Part shown: positions 1 through 8,555 of the stretch, piece by piece
Layout of the letters: each line of letters starts with the position of its first letter
Position numbering within the stretch: the first letter of the stretch is position 1
Assembly: GCF_004801415.1 (NCBI RefSeq)
Contig: NZ_SSNX01000003.1
Span: 62,001-126,000 of the forward strand
Length of the DNA: 64,000 nt
Source of the DNA: Deinococcus sp. KSM4-11
Lineage (GTDB): Bacteria; Deinococcota; Deinococci; Deinococcales; Deinococcaceae
Reading direction: 5' to 3'
Notes under the pieces: generated by a model
The model's input: the letters and a program-made list of their open reading frames with translations, nothing else
What the model was told of the DNA's origin: nothing
Database searches by the model: none
Position numbers and translations under genes: made by a program

Positions 1-117
1 TACTGCACCTTTCCCGATCCGGCCACACCCGTGGGCCAGCAGGCGGACGGCCACCCAAAATGGCACGTCGAGTACCGAGACGCCGGCAACGAGACCGCCA
101 GCGTGTACCTGCGATGA
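1..117 (+). CDS. C-terminal end of an unidentified protein (partial)
   Basis: An open frame enters from the left edge and ends at TGA 115-117, leaving 38 residues with the tail ETASVYLR. Its stop overlaps the next ATG in an ATGA arrangement, which suggests the two genes are translationally coupled. Too little is visible to name a family. The frame is supported by this tight overlap and by GC-rich third positions like its neighbours. Confidence 0.6.
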   Translation, partial: YCTFPDPATPVGQQADGHPKWHVEYRDAGNETASVYLR

Positions 118-797
118 GGTTCACGCGCGGCCTGGTGTGGCTGGCTCTGCTCGGACTGCCGGGCCGGGCGGGCGCGCAGGCGCAGCCGGGCGAGGTGTTC
201 GTCCATTTCGGCCCGCTGGCTTGGGTGAAGGCGCAGACCGCGCTGCCCCGCGTGCTGGGCGGCCGCCTGCTGGTGCCGGTGACCGAGGGCTGTGACCTGC
301 TGGGCCTGACCTGTACGGTGCAGGGCGACGGAGTAAACGTGGCCGGGCAGACCGTGGCCGCCCACCGCCTGCCGGGCAACGTGCTCCTCGTGCCGCTGGG
401 GGCCCTGGCAGCGCTGGCCGGACAGACCGTGAGCTGGAACGCTGCCACCCGCAGAGCCACCGTGTCCGGGGGCATTGGCAGCCGAGGCTGGCGGCTGGCG
501 TTGGCCCAGTTGCCCGCAATCTCGCTTCCGTCGGCCTACACCGGGCCGCTGACCGCCCGCTGGGGGGCCCCCGAGTCCGGCGTGCCCACCGTCGCCCTGA
601 CCGTAACCGCGCCGCAGGCCCTGAACGCGCTGACCATGTTCAGCAAGGCGCATGGACAGCTGAGCACAACGGGCAGCTCGGTGCGCGGCTCGGCGGACGT
701 GAAGAACACCTTTCCCGGCTGCCGGGGCGCCCACGCCTGCACCCTGCCCGTGCCGCGCGATGCCCTGTGGGTGCTGGCCTTCCTCACGGCGAAGTAG
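114..797 (+). CDS. Exported stalk-domain (copper amine oxidase N-like) protein
   Basis: The 227-residue product starts with a short basic N-terminus and a hydrophobic run ending near AGAQAQ, a likely Sec signal peptide. Residues of about 30-120 resemble the copper-amine-oxidase-N/stalk domain: a VPV strand, then VPLGALAAL and a closing W-N-A-ATRRATVSG strand. This fold is usual in extracellular or wall-attached proteins and is not itself an enzyme. The remainder is unassigned and has a C-x7-C pair (GCRGAHACT) that could form a disulfide. ATG 114 is preferred over the upstream ATG 60 because it gives the ATGA overlap with the preceding gene and begins the signal peptide. Confidence 0.7.
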   Translation: MRFTRGLVWLALLGLPGRAGAQAQPGEVFVHFGPLAWVKAQTALPRVLGGRLLVPVTEGCDLLGLTCTVQGDGVNVAGQTVAAHRLPGNVLLVPLGALAALAGQTVSWNAATRRATVSGGIGSRGWRLALAQLPAISLPSAYTGPLTARWGAPESGVPTVALTVTAPQALNALTMFSKAHGQLSTTGSSVRGSADVKNTFPGCRGAHACTLPVPRDALWVLAFLTAK

Positions 798-1106
798 CGC
801 CACCACAGCACGAGCTGGGCGTCAGACGCAGGGCCAGAGCACCGCGGGGGGAGCCGTGGACCGGGCTGTCTATGCCGCCACGTCCTCCGATCTGTCCGTT
901 AGCCGGGCAGACGCAAACATGAAACACACCTGAAGGCACCTTTATCTTCCGGACTGTCTTCCGGCAGTGGGCACTGGGCTGGGGGGCCGCTACGCTTCGA
1001 TCAGGCACAACAAGCCAGACCGCGCCCAGGACGCGCCGCCCCCGCCGGGCGGCCGGTGATCCCGCCCACGCCCTTCCCCAGGGAAGGAGACCCCGGAGGC
1101 TCCACC
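798..1106. other. Intergenic region, no gene seen
   Basis: About 300 bp between the stalk-domain gene and the phospholipase gene. I see no credible coding frame. A GGAAGGAGA run at 1082-1090 is too far from ATG 1107 to be ideal; CGGAGG at 1095-1100 is the likelier ribosome binding site. Confidence 0.4.
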
Positions 1107-1823
1107 ATGAAGGCACCCCGACTCGGCCTGCTGCTCCTCGGCACCATCGCCCTCGCGTCCTGCGGCCAGCAGCTCAGTGCGCCCACCGCCGCCACTCCGG
1201 CGCAGTCCAGTCCAGTCGCCGCCACGCCCGGCACGGGCAGCGTCGCCGCGCAGATCGCCGCGTACGCCACCCGCCCGGAACTCCAGGACGCCGACAGCCA
1301 GGCCATCCTGAAAGACCACGCGAGCGATCCCCTGATGCTGTCCGCCTTGCAGGAAGCGTACGGTCAGGCCGCCGCTCCACTGGACGCCGCCGCGCTGGCT
1401 GCCCAGACCAGCGGGCAGATGCCCCTGAGCGCGCAGGCCACCGGCAAGGCCGGCTACGCCCAGTCGGTCGCGTGGGGATCGGTCAGCAACTACCGCTATC
1501 AGAAGGCCCATCCCAGGTACTCGGGCCTGAACTGGGGCTCGGATGGCTGCAGCGCGCCCAGCGGCCTGGGCCTGGGCTACCGCGACACCTTCCGCCCCGC
1601 GTGCGACGTGCACGACTTCGGCTACGGGAACCTGCCGAAACTGACTGGGAAACTGTACTGGCCGTACAACAAGGCCCGCACCGATTCCGCGTTCCTGAGC
1701 AACATGCGGGCCATCTGCGGCGCCAAATCCATCTTCACGCGCCCCGCCTGTTACGTCGCCGCGCAGGCGTACTACAAGGCCGTCGACATTGGCGGCTGGC
1801 CCGCCTGGATCCGCAACGGCTGA
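1107..1823 (+). CDS. Lipoprotein of the prokaryotic phospholipase A2 family
   Basis: A 238-residue lipoprotein with lipobox LASC (Cys19) followed by a Thr/Pro/Ala linker. The C-terminal half carries the signature of small bacterial phospholipases A2: a calcium-loop-like stretch with DGCSAP, then CDVHDFGYGN with the His169-Asp170 catalytic pair, and paired cysteines (C148, C166, later ICGAK and PACYV) expected for disulfides. The family hydrolyses the sn-2 ester of phospholipids and this copy would act at the cell surface or outside. Residues 20-125 match nothing I recognise. ATG 1107 is preferred over ATG 1056 because the lipoprotein signal begins here. A second lipoprotein follows 60 bp downstream. 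Confidence 0.85.
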   Translation: MKAPRLGLLLLGTIALASCGQQLSAPTAATPAQSSPVAATPGTGSVAAQIAAYATRPELQDADSQAILKDHASDPLMLSALQEAYGQAAAPLDAAALAAQTSGQMPLSAQATGKAGYAQSVAWGSVSNYRYQKAHPRYSGLNWGSDGCSAPSGLGLGYRDTFRPACDVHDFGYGNLPKLTGKLYWPYNKARTDSAFLSNMRAICGAKSIFTRPACYVAAQAYYKAVDIGGWPAWIRNG

Positions 1824-1883
1824 TTCCCGGCGCTCCCCCTTCCTCCCGCACCCCCCGCTGTGCACGTCATCCCTGGAGGCCCC

Positions 1884-2966
1884 ATGAACTTCCCTTCCCG
1901 CACTGCCCCCGCCGCCCTGCTGGCCCTGACCCTCGCCCTGAGCGCCTGCGGACAGTCCCCGCAGGCCACCGCGCCCGGCACGAGCACGGCCACCACACCG
2001 GTCGCCACCACCCCCAGCTCGCCGGTGATCAGCGCCGCCGATGCCCAGGTCAACCGGGCGCTCGACCAGTTCGCTCAGGAACTCGCGCGCCATATGACCA
2101 GTCCCGAGCTGCGGGCCACGATCGACCAGCAGACGGCCACCCGCTTCGACGGCGACCGCGAGACCCTGTACGCCACCCTGGCCCGCACCCCGCTGAGCAG
2201 CGGCACGGTCGAGTCCCTGCTCGCCAGCGGGCCGGGCGTGACCCTCAGTTCGCTGAGCACCCTCACCGGCAGCGTGAAGGATCTGCAGGTGGCCGTGCGC
2301 GGTCCCGCGTGGAACATAAAAGCGCAGGTGCCGCTGGTGGCCTTCGCGCCGCAGGGCGGGGACGAGTTCGCGCCGGTCACCGCGTACGACGCTCAGGGCG
2401 GCCGGCACGTGCTGGATGCCCACACGCTCCCGACCGAGCCGGTCGTGGTGGTGGGCGTGAACGAGCGCCTGGACGCGCAGGGGAACGTCATGAAGCCCAT
2501 CGACGCCTCGGCCAGCAGTGTGCCGCCGACCCTGAGCGCGCAGGCCTGTGACAGCTGGGAACACCTGACCTCGGTGTACGTGCGTGACGACCACGAACCG
2601 TGGATCCGTGGCGACCCGGAAATCTACGTGCAGCTCGGCTCGAACTCTCACGACGGCCTGTACCAGGGATCGTTGCCGGACGTGAACGACGAGAACAAGT
2701 GGTACTACCCCAACCGCGATCTGATCCGCTGGTCGACCACCAGCCTGGGCAGCTGGATGATGTACCTGTGGTACGAGCGGGACGGCGGCAGCAGCATCAC
2801 CCTGACCTTCGGCGCGGACGTGAAGGGCGTGAACGGCAGCGTGGCGTACACGGTCGCGGACGGCGACGACCAGATGGGCCACGCCACCCTGGCCTTCGTG
2901 GACCGCCTGAAGTCCTTCGCGCTCGACACCGGCGATGTCCGCTGGTGGCGCAGCGGCTGCAAGTAA
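1884..2966 (+). CDS. Lipoprotein of unknown function (possibly DUF3103-like)
   Basis: A 360-residue protein with signal peptide and lipobox LSAC (Cys22). After a Thr/Ser/Pro linker, residues of about 50-200 contain long helices and a VVVVGVNER strand; the last 130 residues are rich in Trp, Tyr and Asp (WEHLTSVYVRDDHEPW, MMYLWYERDGG) and look like an extracellular beta fold. The layout recalls DUF3103 proteins, but I cannot confirm that. Start ATG 1884 follows GGAGGCCCC. It probably forms a transcription unit with the phospholipase lipoprotein upstream. Confidence 0.75.
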   Translation: MNFPSRTAPAALLALTLALSACGQSPQATAPGTSTATTPVATTPSSPVISAADAQVNRALDQFAQELARHMTSPELRATIDQQTATRFDGDRETLYATLARTPLSSGTVESLLASGPGVTLSSLSTLTGSVKDLQVAVRGPAWNIKAQVPLVAFAPQGGDEFAPVTAYDAQGGRHVLDAHTLPTEPVVVVGVNERLDAQGNVMKPIDASASSVPPTLSAQACDSWEHLTSVYVRDDHEPWIRGDPEIYVQLGSNSHDGLYQGSLPDVNDENKWYYPNRDLIRWSTTSLGSWMMYLWYERDGGSSITLTFGADVKGVNGSVAYTVADGDDQMGHATLAFVDRLKSFALDTGDVRWWRSGCK

Positions 2967-3133
2967 GAGCCCTCCCGGCCTCGTCCTGACTGGCGTCATG
3001 CCAGGCCAGGGCGGGGCCCTGAAGGTGATGGACGCTGCATTACACTGCGGGCACCCCCTCTCCCCTCGCGTCCTGCCAGTGTCAGCTTCATCCGGGTGCC
3101 GCTCCGCACGCTCGCCTCCCCGAGGAACCGACC

Positions 3134-4360
3134 ATGACTGTCCTGCCCGCGCCCGCGCTGCCCCCGGTCATTTCTTCGCCTTCGCCTGCCCTGCTGGCCG
3201 GGCCGCACGAGCCCGGTTCCGGAGCCACCGCCGAGATGCTGCGCACTGTGCGGGTCACCAACCTGATCACCTGGGCGGCCCTGTCCGTCCATTCCCTGCT
3301 GGTCGAGCCGGTGCGGGATCACCTGCCCCTCAGTCAGGTGCAGTGGTGGGGAGTCCTGAACGTGATCTTCCTGGCCGGGATGCTGCTTACCCTGCACCTG
3401 ATGAACCGCTGGCCGTGGCGGGCCCTGCTGGGCCTGCTGGCCGGACAGTCGGTGCTGGCCCTGACGGCGAACGCCTTTCTGAACGGCAGCAGCGTGCAGG
3501 CCGGCCTGCTGATCCTGGTGGCGGCGCAGGTGGGCCTCCTGCTGCCCTTCCGGCAGGCGCTGCTGTGGGTCGCCGTCCAGAGCGGCGTGCTGCTGTGGGT
3601 GCTGCTCACGCACTGGCATAACTTGGACGCCTGGGCCTTCTCGACCGGGTATGTCTGCTTTCAGGCGCTGGCCATCACCACGGTTCGCACGGCCATGCGG
3701 GAGATCCGGGCGCGGCGGGCGCTGGCCACCGTGGTCGAGGAACTGCGGGCCACGCGGGCGCTGCTGAACGAGGCCAGCCGGCAGGCCGAGCGGCTCCAGA
3801 TCTCGCGGGAACTGCACGACCTGCTGGGCCACCACCTGACCGGGCTGGGCATGCACCTGCAGGTGGCCGCGCACCTGCTGCCCGCCAGTCCGGCCCGCAC
3901 GCACGTGCAGACCGCGCAGGGCGTCGCGCAGCAGCTGCTGGGCGACGTCCGGACGGCGGTGCGGGGCATGCGGGACACGGCCCGCTGCGATTTCCCCCTG
4001 GAACTGCGCGCCCTGGCGCAGGGCACGGATCTGGACGTGCACGTGACCCTGCCGCCGGACTTCCGGCTGGACTGTCCGGTCACGGCGCGCGTGCTGCTGC
4101 GCTGCGCCCAGGAGATCGTGACGAACGCCGCCCGGCACGCCCGCGCCTCGCAGGTGTGGCTGGACGTGCAGCGCAGCGGGGCCCTCGTGCGGCTGCGCGC
4201 CCATGACGACGGCCCCGGCGTGGCCAGCGTGCGCTTCGGCTGCGGCCTGAGCGGCATGCGCGAGCGGCTGGAGGGCCTGGGCGGCACGCTGGACGTGCAG
4301 ACGCCCCCCGGCCAGGGCGTGACCCTGTGCGCCACACTTCCGGCGGGGGGCCTGGCGTGA
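3134..4360 (+). CDS. Sensor histidine kinase, NarL/HisKA_3 type
   Basis: A 408-residue membrane kinase. Four to five hydrophobic segments lie between residues 45 and 185. A dimerisation/phosphoacceptor helix follows with the HisKA_3 motif SRELHDLLGHHL (His228), then a HATPase_c domain with N box EIVTNAARHA, G1 DDGPGV and G2 GCGLSGMRERL. It would autophosphorylate His228 in response to an unknown signal and pass the phosphate to the LuxR-type regulator encoded next, whose GTG start overlaps this stop. The short N-terminal membrane domain has no recognisable extracellular sensor. Start ATG 3134 has GAGGA ten bases upstream. Confidence 0.93.
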   Translation: MTVLPAPALPPVISSPSPALLAGPHEPGSGATAEMLRTVRVTNLITWAALSVHSLLVEPVRDHLPLSQVQWWGVLNVIFLAGMLLTLHLMNRWPWRALLGLLAGQSVLALTANAFLNGSSVQAGLLILVAAQVGLLLPFRQALLWVAVQSGVLLWVLLTHWHNLDAWAFSTGYVCFQALAITTVRTAMREIRARRALATVVEELRATRALLNEASRQAERLQISRELHDLLGHHLTGLGMHLQVAAHLLPASPARTHVQTAQGVAQQLLGDVRTAVRGMRDTARCDFPLELRALAQGTDLDVHVTLPPDFRLDCPVTARVLLRCAQEIVTNAARHARASQVWLDVQRSGALVRLRAHDDGPGVASVRFGCGLSGMRERLEGLGGTLDVQTPPGQGVTLCATLPAGGLA

Positions 4361-5016
4361 CGGCCGCCCACGCAGCGGCGGGCCCGATCCGGGTGTGTAT
4401 CGCGGAGGATCAGACGCTGGTGCGCCAGGGCCTGCGTTCTATGCTGGGCCTGTCGAGCGACATGCAGGTCATCGCAGAGGCCGAGGACGGCGTGCAGGCC
4501 CTGACGCTGGTGCCCGCCGTGCGGCCGGACGTGCTGCTGCTCGACTACCGCATGCCCCACCTGGACGGCCTGGGCGTGCTGCGGGCGCTGGCCGCGCAGG
4601 GCGCGCTGCCGCCCACGCTGATCCTCACGACCTTCGACGATGACGACCTGCTCATCCAGGGCGTGGAGGCGGGCGCACGCGGCTACCTGCTCAAGGACGT
4701 GTCGCTGGAGGTGCTGCTCCAGGCGATCCGCACCGTGGCGAGCGGCGGCCGCTGGCTCCAGCCAGTCTCGACGGAACGGGTGCGCGGCCTGGACGGCGCC
4801 GCACCGGTGCGGGCAGAGGATCACGTGACCCTGACCGAACGCGAACAGGAGGTGCTGCGCTTGATGGCAGGCGGCTACTCGAACCGCGAGATTGCCGGGC
4901 TGATCACCACCACCGAGGGCACCATCAAGGGGTACGTATCGAACATCCTGTCGAAGATGGGCGTGCGCGACCGGACGCGGGCGGTGCTGCGCGCCCTGGA
5001 GATCCAGTTGCTCTAG
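4357..5016 (+). CDS. Response regulator, NarL/FixJ family with LuxR HTH
   Basis: A 219-residue protein with an N-terminal receiver domain (CIAEDQ acidic pair, phosphoacceptor Asp63 in LLLDYRMP, conserved Thr in ILTTFDDD, Lys in YLLKD) and a C-terminal LuxR helix-turn-helix (LTEREQEVLRLMAGGYSNREIA). It is the DNA-binding partner of the adjacent kinase. GTG 4357 overlaps the kinase stop (GTGA), a coupled start; GTG 4327 upstream is possible but would lie deep inside the kinase gene. The final helix reads RTRAVLRALEIQLL. The target genes are unknown; the neighbouring cysteine-rich protein is convergent, so not an obvious operon member. Confidence 0.92.
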   Translation: MTAAHAAAGPIRVCIAEDQTLVRQGLRSMLGLSSDMQVIAEAEDGVQALTLVPAVRPDVLLLDYRMPHLDGLGVLRALAAQGALPPTLILTTFDDDDLLIQGVEAGARGYLLKDVSLEVLLQAIRTVASGGRWLQPVSTERVRGLDGAAPVRAEDHVTLTEREQEVLRLMAGGYSNREIAGLITTTEGTIKGYVSNILSKMGVRDRTRAVLRALEIQLL

Positions 5017-5017
5017 C

Positions 5018-5347
5018 TCAGGCGGCGAGCCTGCGGCAGGCCGCCTCGCATTCACGGCAGGCGGCGGCGCACGCCTGGCAGTGATCATGGTGGTGCTGGC
5101 CGCACTCGGCGGCACAGGCCGCACAGGCCTCGGCACACAGCGCGCACGCCTGGGCATGTAAGTCGCTGCCGCGCATCAGCAGGCGGGCGGTCGTGGCGCA
5201 CAGATCTGCACAGTCCCGGTCAAGGCGGATACAGCCCCGCATCATGTCGATGTCGGGCTCGTTCAGGCAGGCGATGGCGCAGGCCTCGCAGGCGTCCAAG
5301 CACTGCAGGCAGGCGTCGATGCACGCGCGGATCAGCTGTTCGTTCAT
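5018..5347 (-). CDS. Four-helix-bundle, cysteine-rich copper-binding protein
   Basis: A 109-residue protein with Cys repeated at helical spacing (CIDACLQCLDACEACAIAC, then CALCAEACAACAAEC and CQACAAACRECEAAC) and an HHHDH cluster. This is the pattern of the Csp/DUF326 four-helix bundles whose core Cys thiols bind many Cu(I) ions. No signal peptide is visible, so it would be a cytosolic copper store or buffer. ATG 5347 is chosen; an in-frame GTG at 5362 would add five residues. It converges on the response regulator, with one base between the stops. Confidence 0.85.
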   Translation of the reverse strand: MNEQLIRACIDACLQCLDACEACAIACLNEPDIDMMRGCIRLDRDCADLCATTARLLMRGSDLHAQACALCAEACAACAAECGQHHHDHCQACAAACRECEAACRRLAA

Positions 5348-5362
5348 GCCTGAGCGTGTCAC

Positions 5363-5729
5363 GCCCGAACGGGCCGCACTTGAGAGCGGCGTTCAGAGGG
5401 ACTTCACTCCGGGGGCGATCTGCTCCCCAGTGCTGCTGTCCTGTAGTTCCTGAACCCACCTCAGCGCCGGGGAGCGGTGACGCGCCGTCTCTACTGGACA
5501 GCCCAGATGCCCGAGAACAGGGCAAGGGCCCCTCGAGCGCGATATCGGGCGTTCGTCCGTGATGACTCCACCCGCACTCGCAGATCGTCGGCTGGGTTCA
5601 TGGTGGTGCCGGGCCGGACGGCGGTGAGACTGATATCAACAGCACCATGAAGGAGGCTGGTCGGCGCGCTGAAACGCGTACAACCGCACTCACCTTCCCC
5701 GCAGGAGTAACTGGCGGGACAGGACGGTG
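5363..5729. other. Intergenic region of 367 bp, no gene recognised
   Basis: The six frames hold only short, low-quality openings. A 10-mer, CTACTGGACA (5491-5500), recurs in two other gene-poor stretches of this window. I see no tRNA, transposase fragment or clear terminator. Confidence 0.4.
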
Positions 5730-6056
5730 TCAGGGTCGGGCGGGCACGGCGTACCAGTCGTCATCGAGCGCCTCATCATGCAGGTGGGTGCTGGCGGACG
5801 CCTGACTGGTGAAACGGGTCAGGACGAGCCTCACCGTCTCATCCTGGCGGCCCGTGAGGTGCAGCACGTAGGTGCCGTGGTCACCCGCTCCCGTGACCCG
5901 CTGACCGCTGTGCTCGAAGGTCACGCGGCAGGCGTGGCCGGCGGCCACCTGAGGGTGGGCAGAGTCGGTGACAGTGCCGTGAAAGGTGCGTTCCGGTTCA
6001 CCGGGCCGGCCCTTCCACGCGCCGCGCAGCGTGATCGACGGAGTTCGGTCGCTCAT
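5730..6056 (-). CDS. Small hypothetical protein
   Basis: A 108-residue frame with strand-rich composition (ITLRGAWKG, YVLHLTGRQDETVRLVLTRF) and an acidic end (DEALDDDWYAVPARP). No signal peptide, membrane segment or known motif. A purine-rich GATGAGG lies close before ATG 6056. The opposite strand is also open over this stretch, but its product has an unlikely composition. I do not recognise a family. Confidence 0.5.
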   Translation of the reverse strand: MSDRTPSITLRGAWKGRPGEPERTFHGTVTDSAHPQVAAGHACRVTFEHSGQRVTGAGDHGTYVLHLTGRQDETVRLVLTRFTSQASASTHLHDEALDDDWYAVPARP

Positions 6057-6176
6057 GCCTCATCTCAGCAGCGCAGCAGGTGAAGCCGGTGAGGGGGGCG
6101 GGGTGGACGTTGAGACTTCCTGCACCCACGGGGAGGCTGCATGAGGAGGTTAAGCGCATTGTCAGAGCGGGTCGCA

Positions 6177-6182
6177 TAGACT
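6177..6182 (+). promoter_or_regulatory. -10 hexamer of a leaderless promoter (rmlA-like gene)
   Basis: TAGACT ends 6 nt before GTG 6189, too close for a 5' UTR with a Shine-Dalgarno site. TTGTCA at 6159 is too near to serve as a normal -35. Confidence 0.5.
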
Positions 6183-6188
6183 CGCGGG

Positions 6189-7247
<1,059 letters not shown>

Positions 7248-7262
7248 CCCACCGTCCCAATC

Positions 7263-7293
7263 CGCGCCCGGCACGGTCAGGGGGCCGGGCGCG
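7263..7293 (+). terminator. Hairpin after the nucleotidylyltransferase gene
   Basis: A 10-bp perfect GC-rich stem (7263-7272 with 7284-7293) and an 11-nt loop, but no long U tract. It sits immediately before the next gene's -10 box. Confidence 0.5.
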
Positions 7294-7296
7294 TCC

Positions 7297-7302
7297 TATC
7301 AT
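7297..7302 (+). promoter_or_regulatory. -10 hexamer of a leaderless promoter (DUF177 gene)
   Basis: TATCAT lies 6 nt before ATG 7309, with no Shine-Dalgarno sequence between. Confidence 0.6.
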
Positions 7303-7308
7303 GCGTGG

Positions 7309-7914
7309 ATGACCGATTCGCCCCGCATTCATCTGGGTTCCCTGCTGCGCGCCTCCGAGGACGCGCACGCCGAGGGCACCCTGGATCACCTCCAGTACGA
7401 ACAGGGTGGGCAGGTGCAGACCCTGTCCTTCGCCGAGCCGGCCGCCTATGAGGTGGATGTCAATTCCCTCGGCGGCCACGAGATGTACCTGCAGGGCACC
7501 TTCGAGCCGACCCTGACCATGGACTGTGCCCGCTGCCTGCGGCCGGTCGAGGTGCCGCTGGAGATCACGCTCGGTACCCTGATGCGCTACGAGCCGTCGG
7601 CGGACGCGCCGTACCTGGAGGAAGCGGAATCCGGGGAGGAGGTGCTGGTGTTCGGCGACCCGAACGTGGATCTCAGCGCGTACCTGGCCGAGACGACGCT
7701 GCTGAACGCGCCGCTGAGCGTGCTCCACGATCCGGCCTGCAAGGGCCTGTGCCAAGTGTGCGGCCACGACCTGAACGAGGGCCCGTGCGAGCACATGGCG
7801 CAGGTACCGGTCGAGGAGATCGACGACGACCTGGGCATCCCGGAGGGCACCACGCACGCCAAGCAGAATCCCTTCGCGGCCCTGGCCGACCTGAAGCTGC
7901 CAGAGGACGGATGA
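7309..7914 (+). CDS. DUF177/YceD family protein
   Basis: A 201-residue protein with the DUF177 layout: an N-terminal beta-rich half, a [13 protein letters not shown] motif (two Cys), an acidic middle, and a second pair in [13 protein letters not shown], so four Cys are placed as for a zinc site. In many bacteria yceD precedes rpmF (ribosomal protein L32) and has been tied to 23S rRNA metabolism. Here rpmF is not adjacent: the stop overlaps moaC by ATGA. It is transcribed from a likely leaderless promoter. Confidence 0.85.
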   Translation: MTDSPRIHLGSLLRASEDAHAEGTLDHLQYEQGGQVQTLSFAEPAAYEVDVNSLGGHEMYLQGTFEPTLTMDCARCLRPVEVPLEITLGTLMRYEPSADAPYLEEAESGEEVLVFGDPNVDLSAYLAETTLLNAPLSVLHDPACKGLCQVCGHDLNEGPCEHMAQVPVEEIDDDLGIPEGTTHAKQNPFAALADLKLPEDG

Positions 7915-8420
7915 GCGAGGCCGGCCCGCCCGATCTGGCGCCGGAGCTGACACACTTCCGGGATGGCCTGCCGCGCATGGTGGACGTGACAGACAAGGTG
8001 GCCACCACCCGCACCGCGACCGCCGAGGCCTGGGTGCGCCTGCCGACAGAAGCGCGCTCGGCCCTGCTGGCCGGCACCAATCTGAAAGGCGATCCGCTGG
8101 TCGTGGCGCGGCTGGGCGGTCTGGCAGGCAGCAAGCGCACGGCGGACCTGATCCTGCTGTGCCACCCGATTCCCGTCACGGGCGCGGACGTGCAGGTCTC
8201 GCTGGAGGAGGCGGGAGTGCGGGTACAGGCCACGGTACGCACGACCGCCCCGACCGGTGTGGAGATGGAAGCGCTGACGGCCGCGACCGTGGCGGCGCTG
8301 AACGTGTATGACATGCTCAAGGCCGCCAGCAAGGCCATCGAGATCACAGGGGTGCGTCTGCTGAGCAAGACCGGGGGCAAGAGCGGCGATTACCACGCCA
8401 CCGAGGTCACGGCCACGTAG
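7911..8420 (+). CDS. moaC: Cyclic pyranopterin monophosphate synthase MoaC
   Basis: A 169-residue protein with the MoaC signature: [14 protein letters not shown] near the N-terminus, [37 protein letters not shown] and the C-terminal GGKSGDYH. MoaC converts the MoaA product into cyclic pyranopterin monophosphate in molybdenum cofactor synthesis, in the cytosol. ATG 7911 overlaps the DUF177 stop, implying coupling. No other moa gene is in the window. The N-terminal stretch up to FRDGLPR is slightly longer than usual. Confidence 0.95.
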   Translation: MSEAGPPDLAPELTHFRDGLPRMVDVTDKVATTRTATAEAWVRLPTEARSALLAGTNLKGDPLVVARLGGLAGSKRTADLILLCHPIPVTGADVQVSLEEAGVRVQATVRTTAPTGVEMEALTAATVAALNVYDMLKAASKAIEITGVRLLSKTGGKSGDYHATEVTAT

Positions 8421-8555
8421 ACGGGCCACGTGGTTCCGGCGAAAGGACTCCGTCAGATCTGCGCGGCACACTGGAAGGCAAGCGGCCAGCCAGCCGGGGC
8501 CGACTAGACAGATGCCGGGAACTTCGGACCTTCCCCTGACGTAAAGGAAACACGT

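Noticed and set aside
990..2999. 669-codon minus-strand frame over the two lipoprotein genes
   Set aside because: Product is a Gly/Arg/Val-rich shadow of high-GC coding DNA; the plus strand has signal peptides, lipoboxes and a PLA2 motif.
5220..5525. 101-codon minus-strand frame upstream of the Cys-rich gene
   Set aside because: Overlaps the real gene out of frame and has no family-like features.
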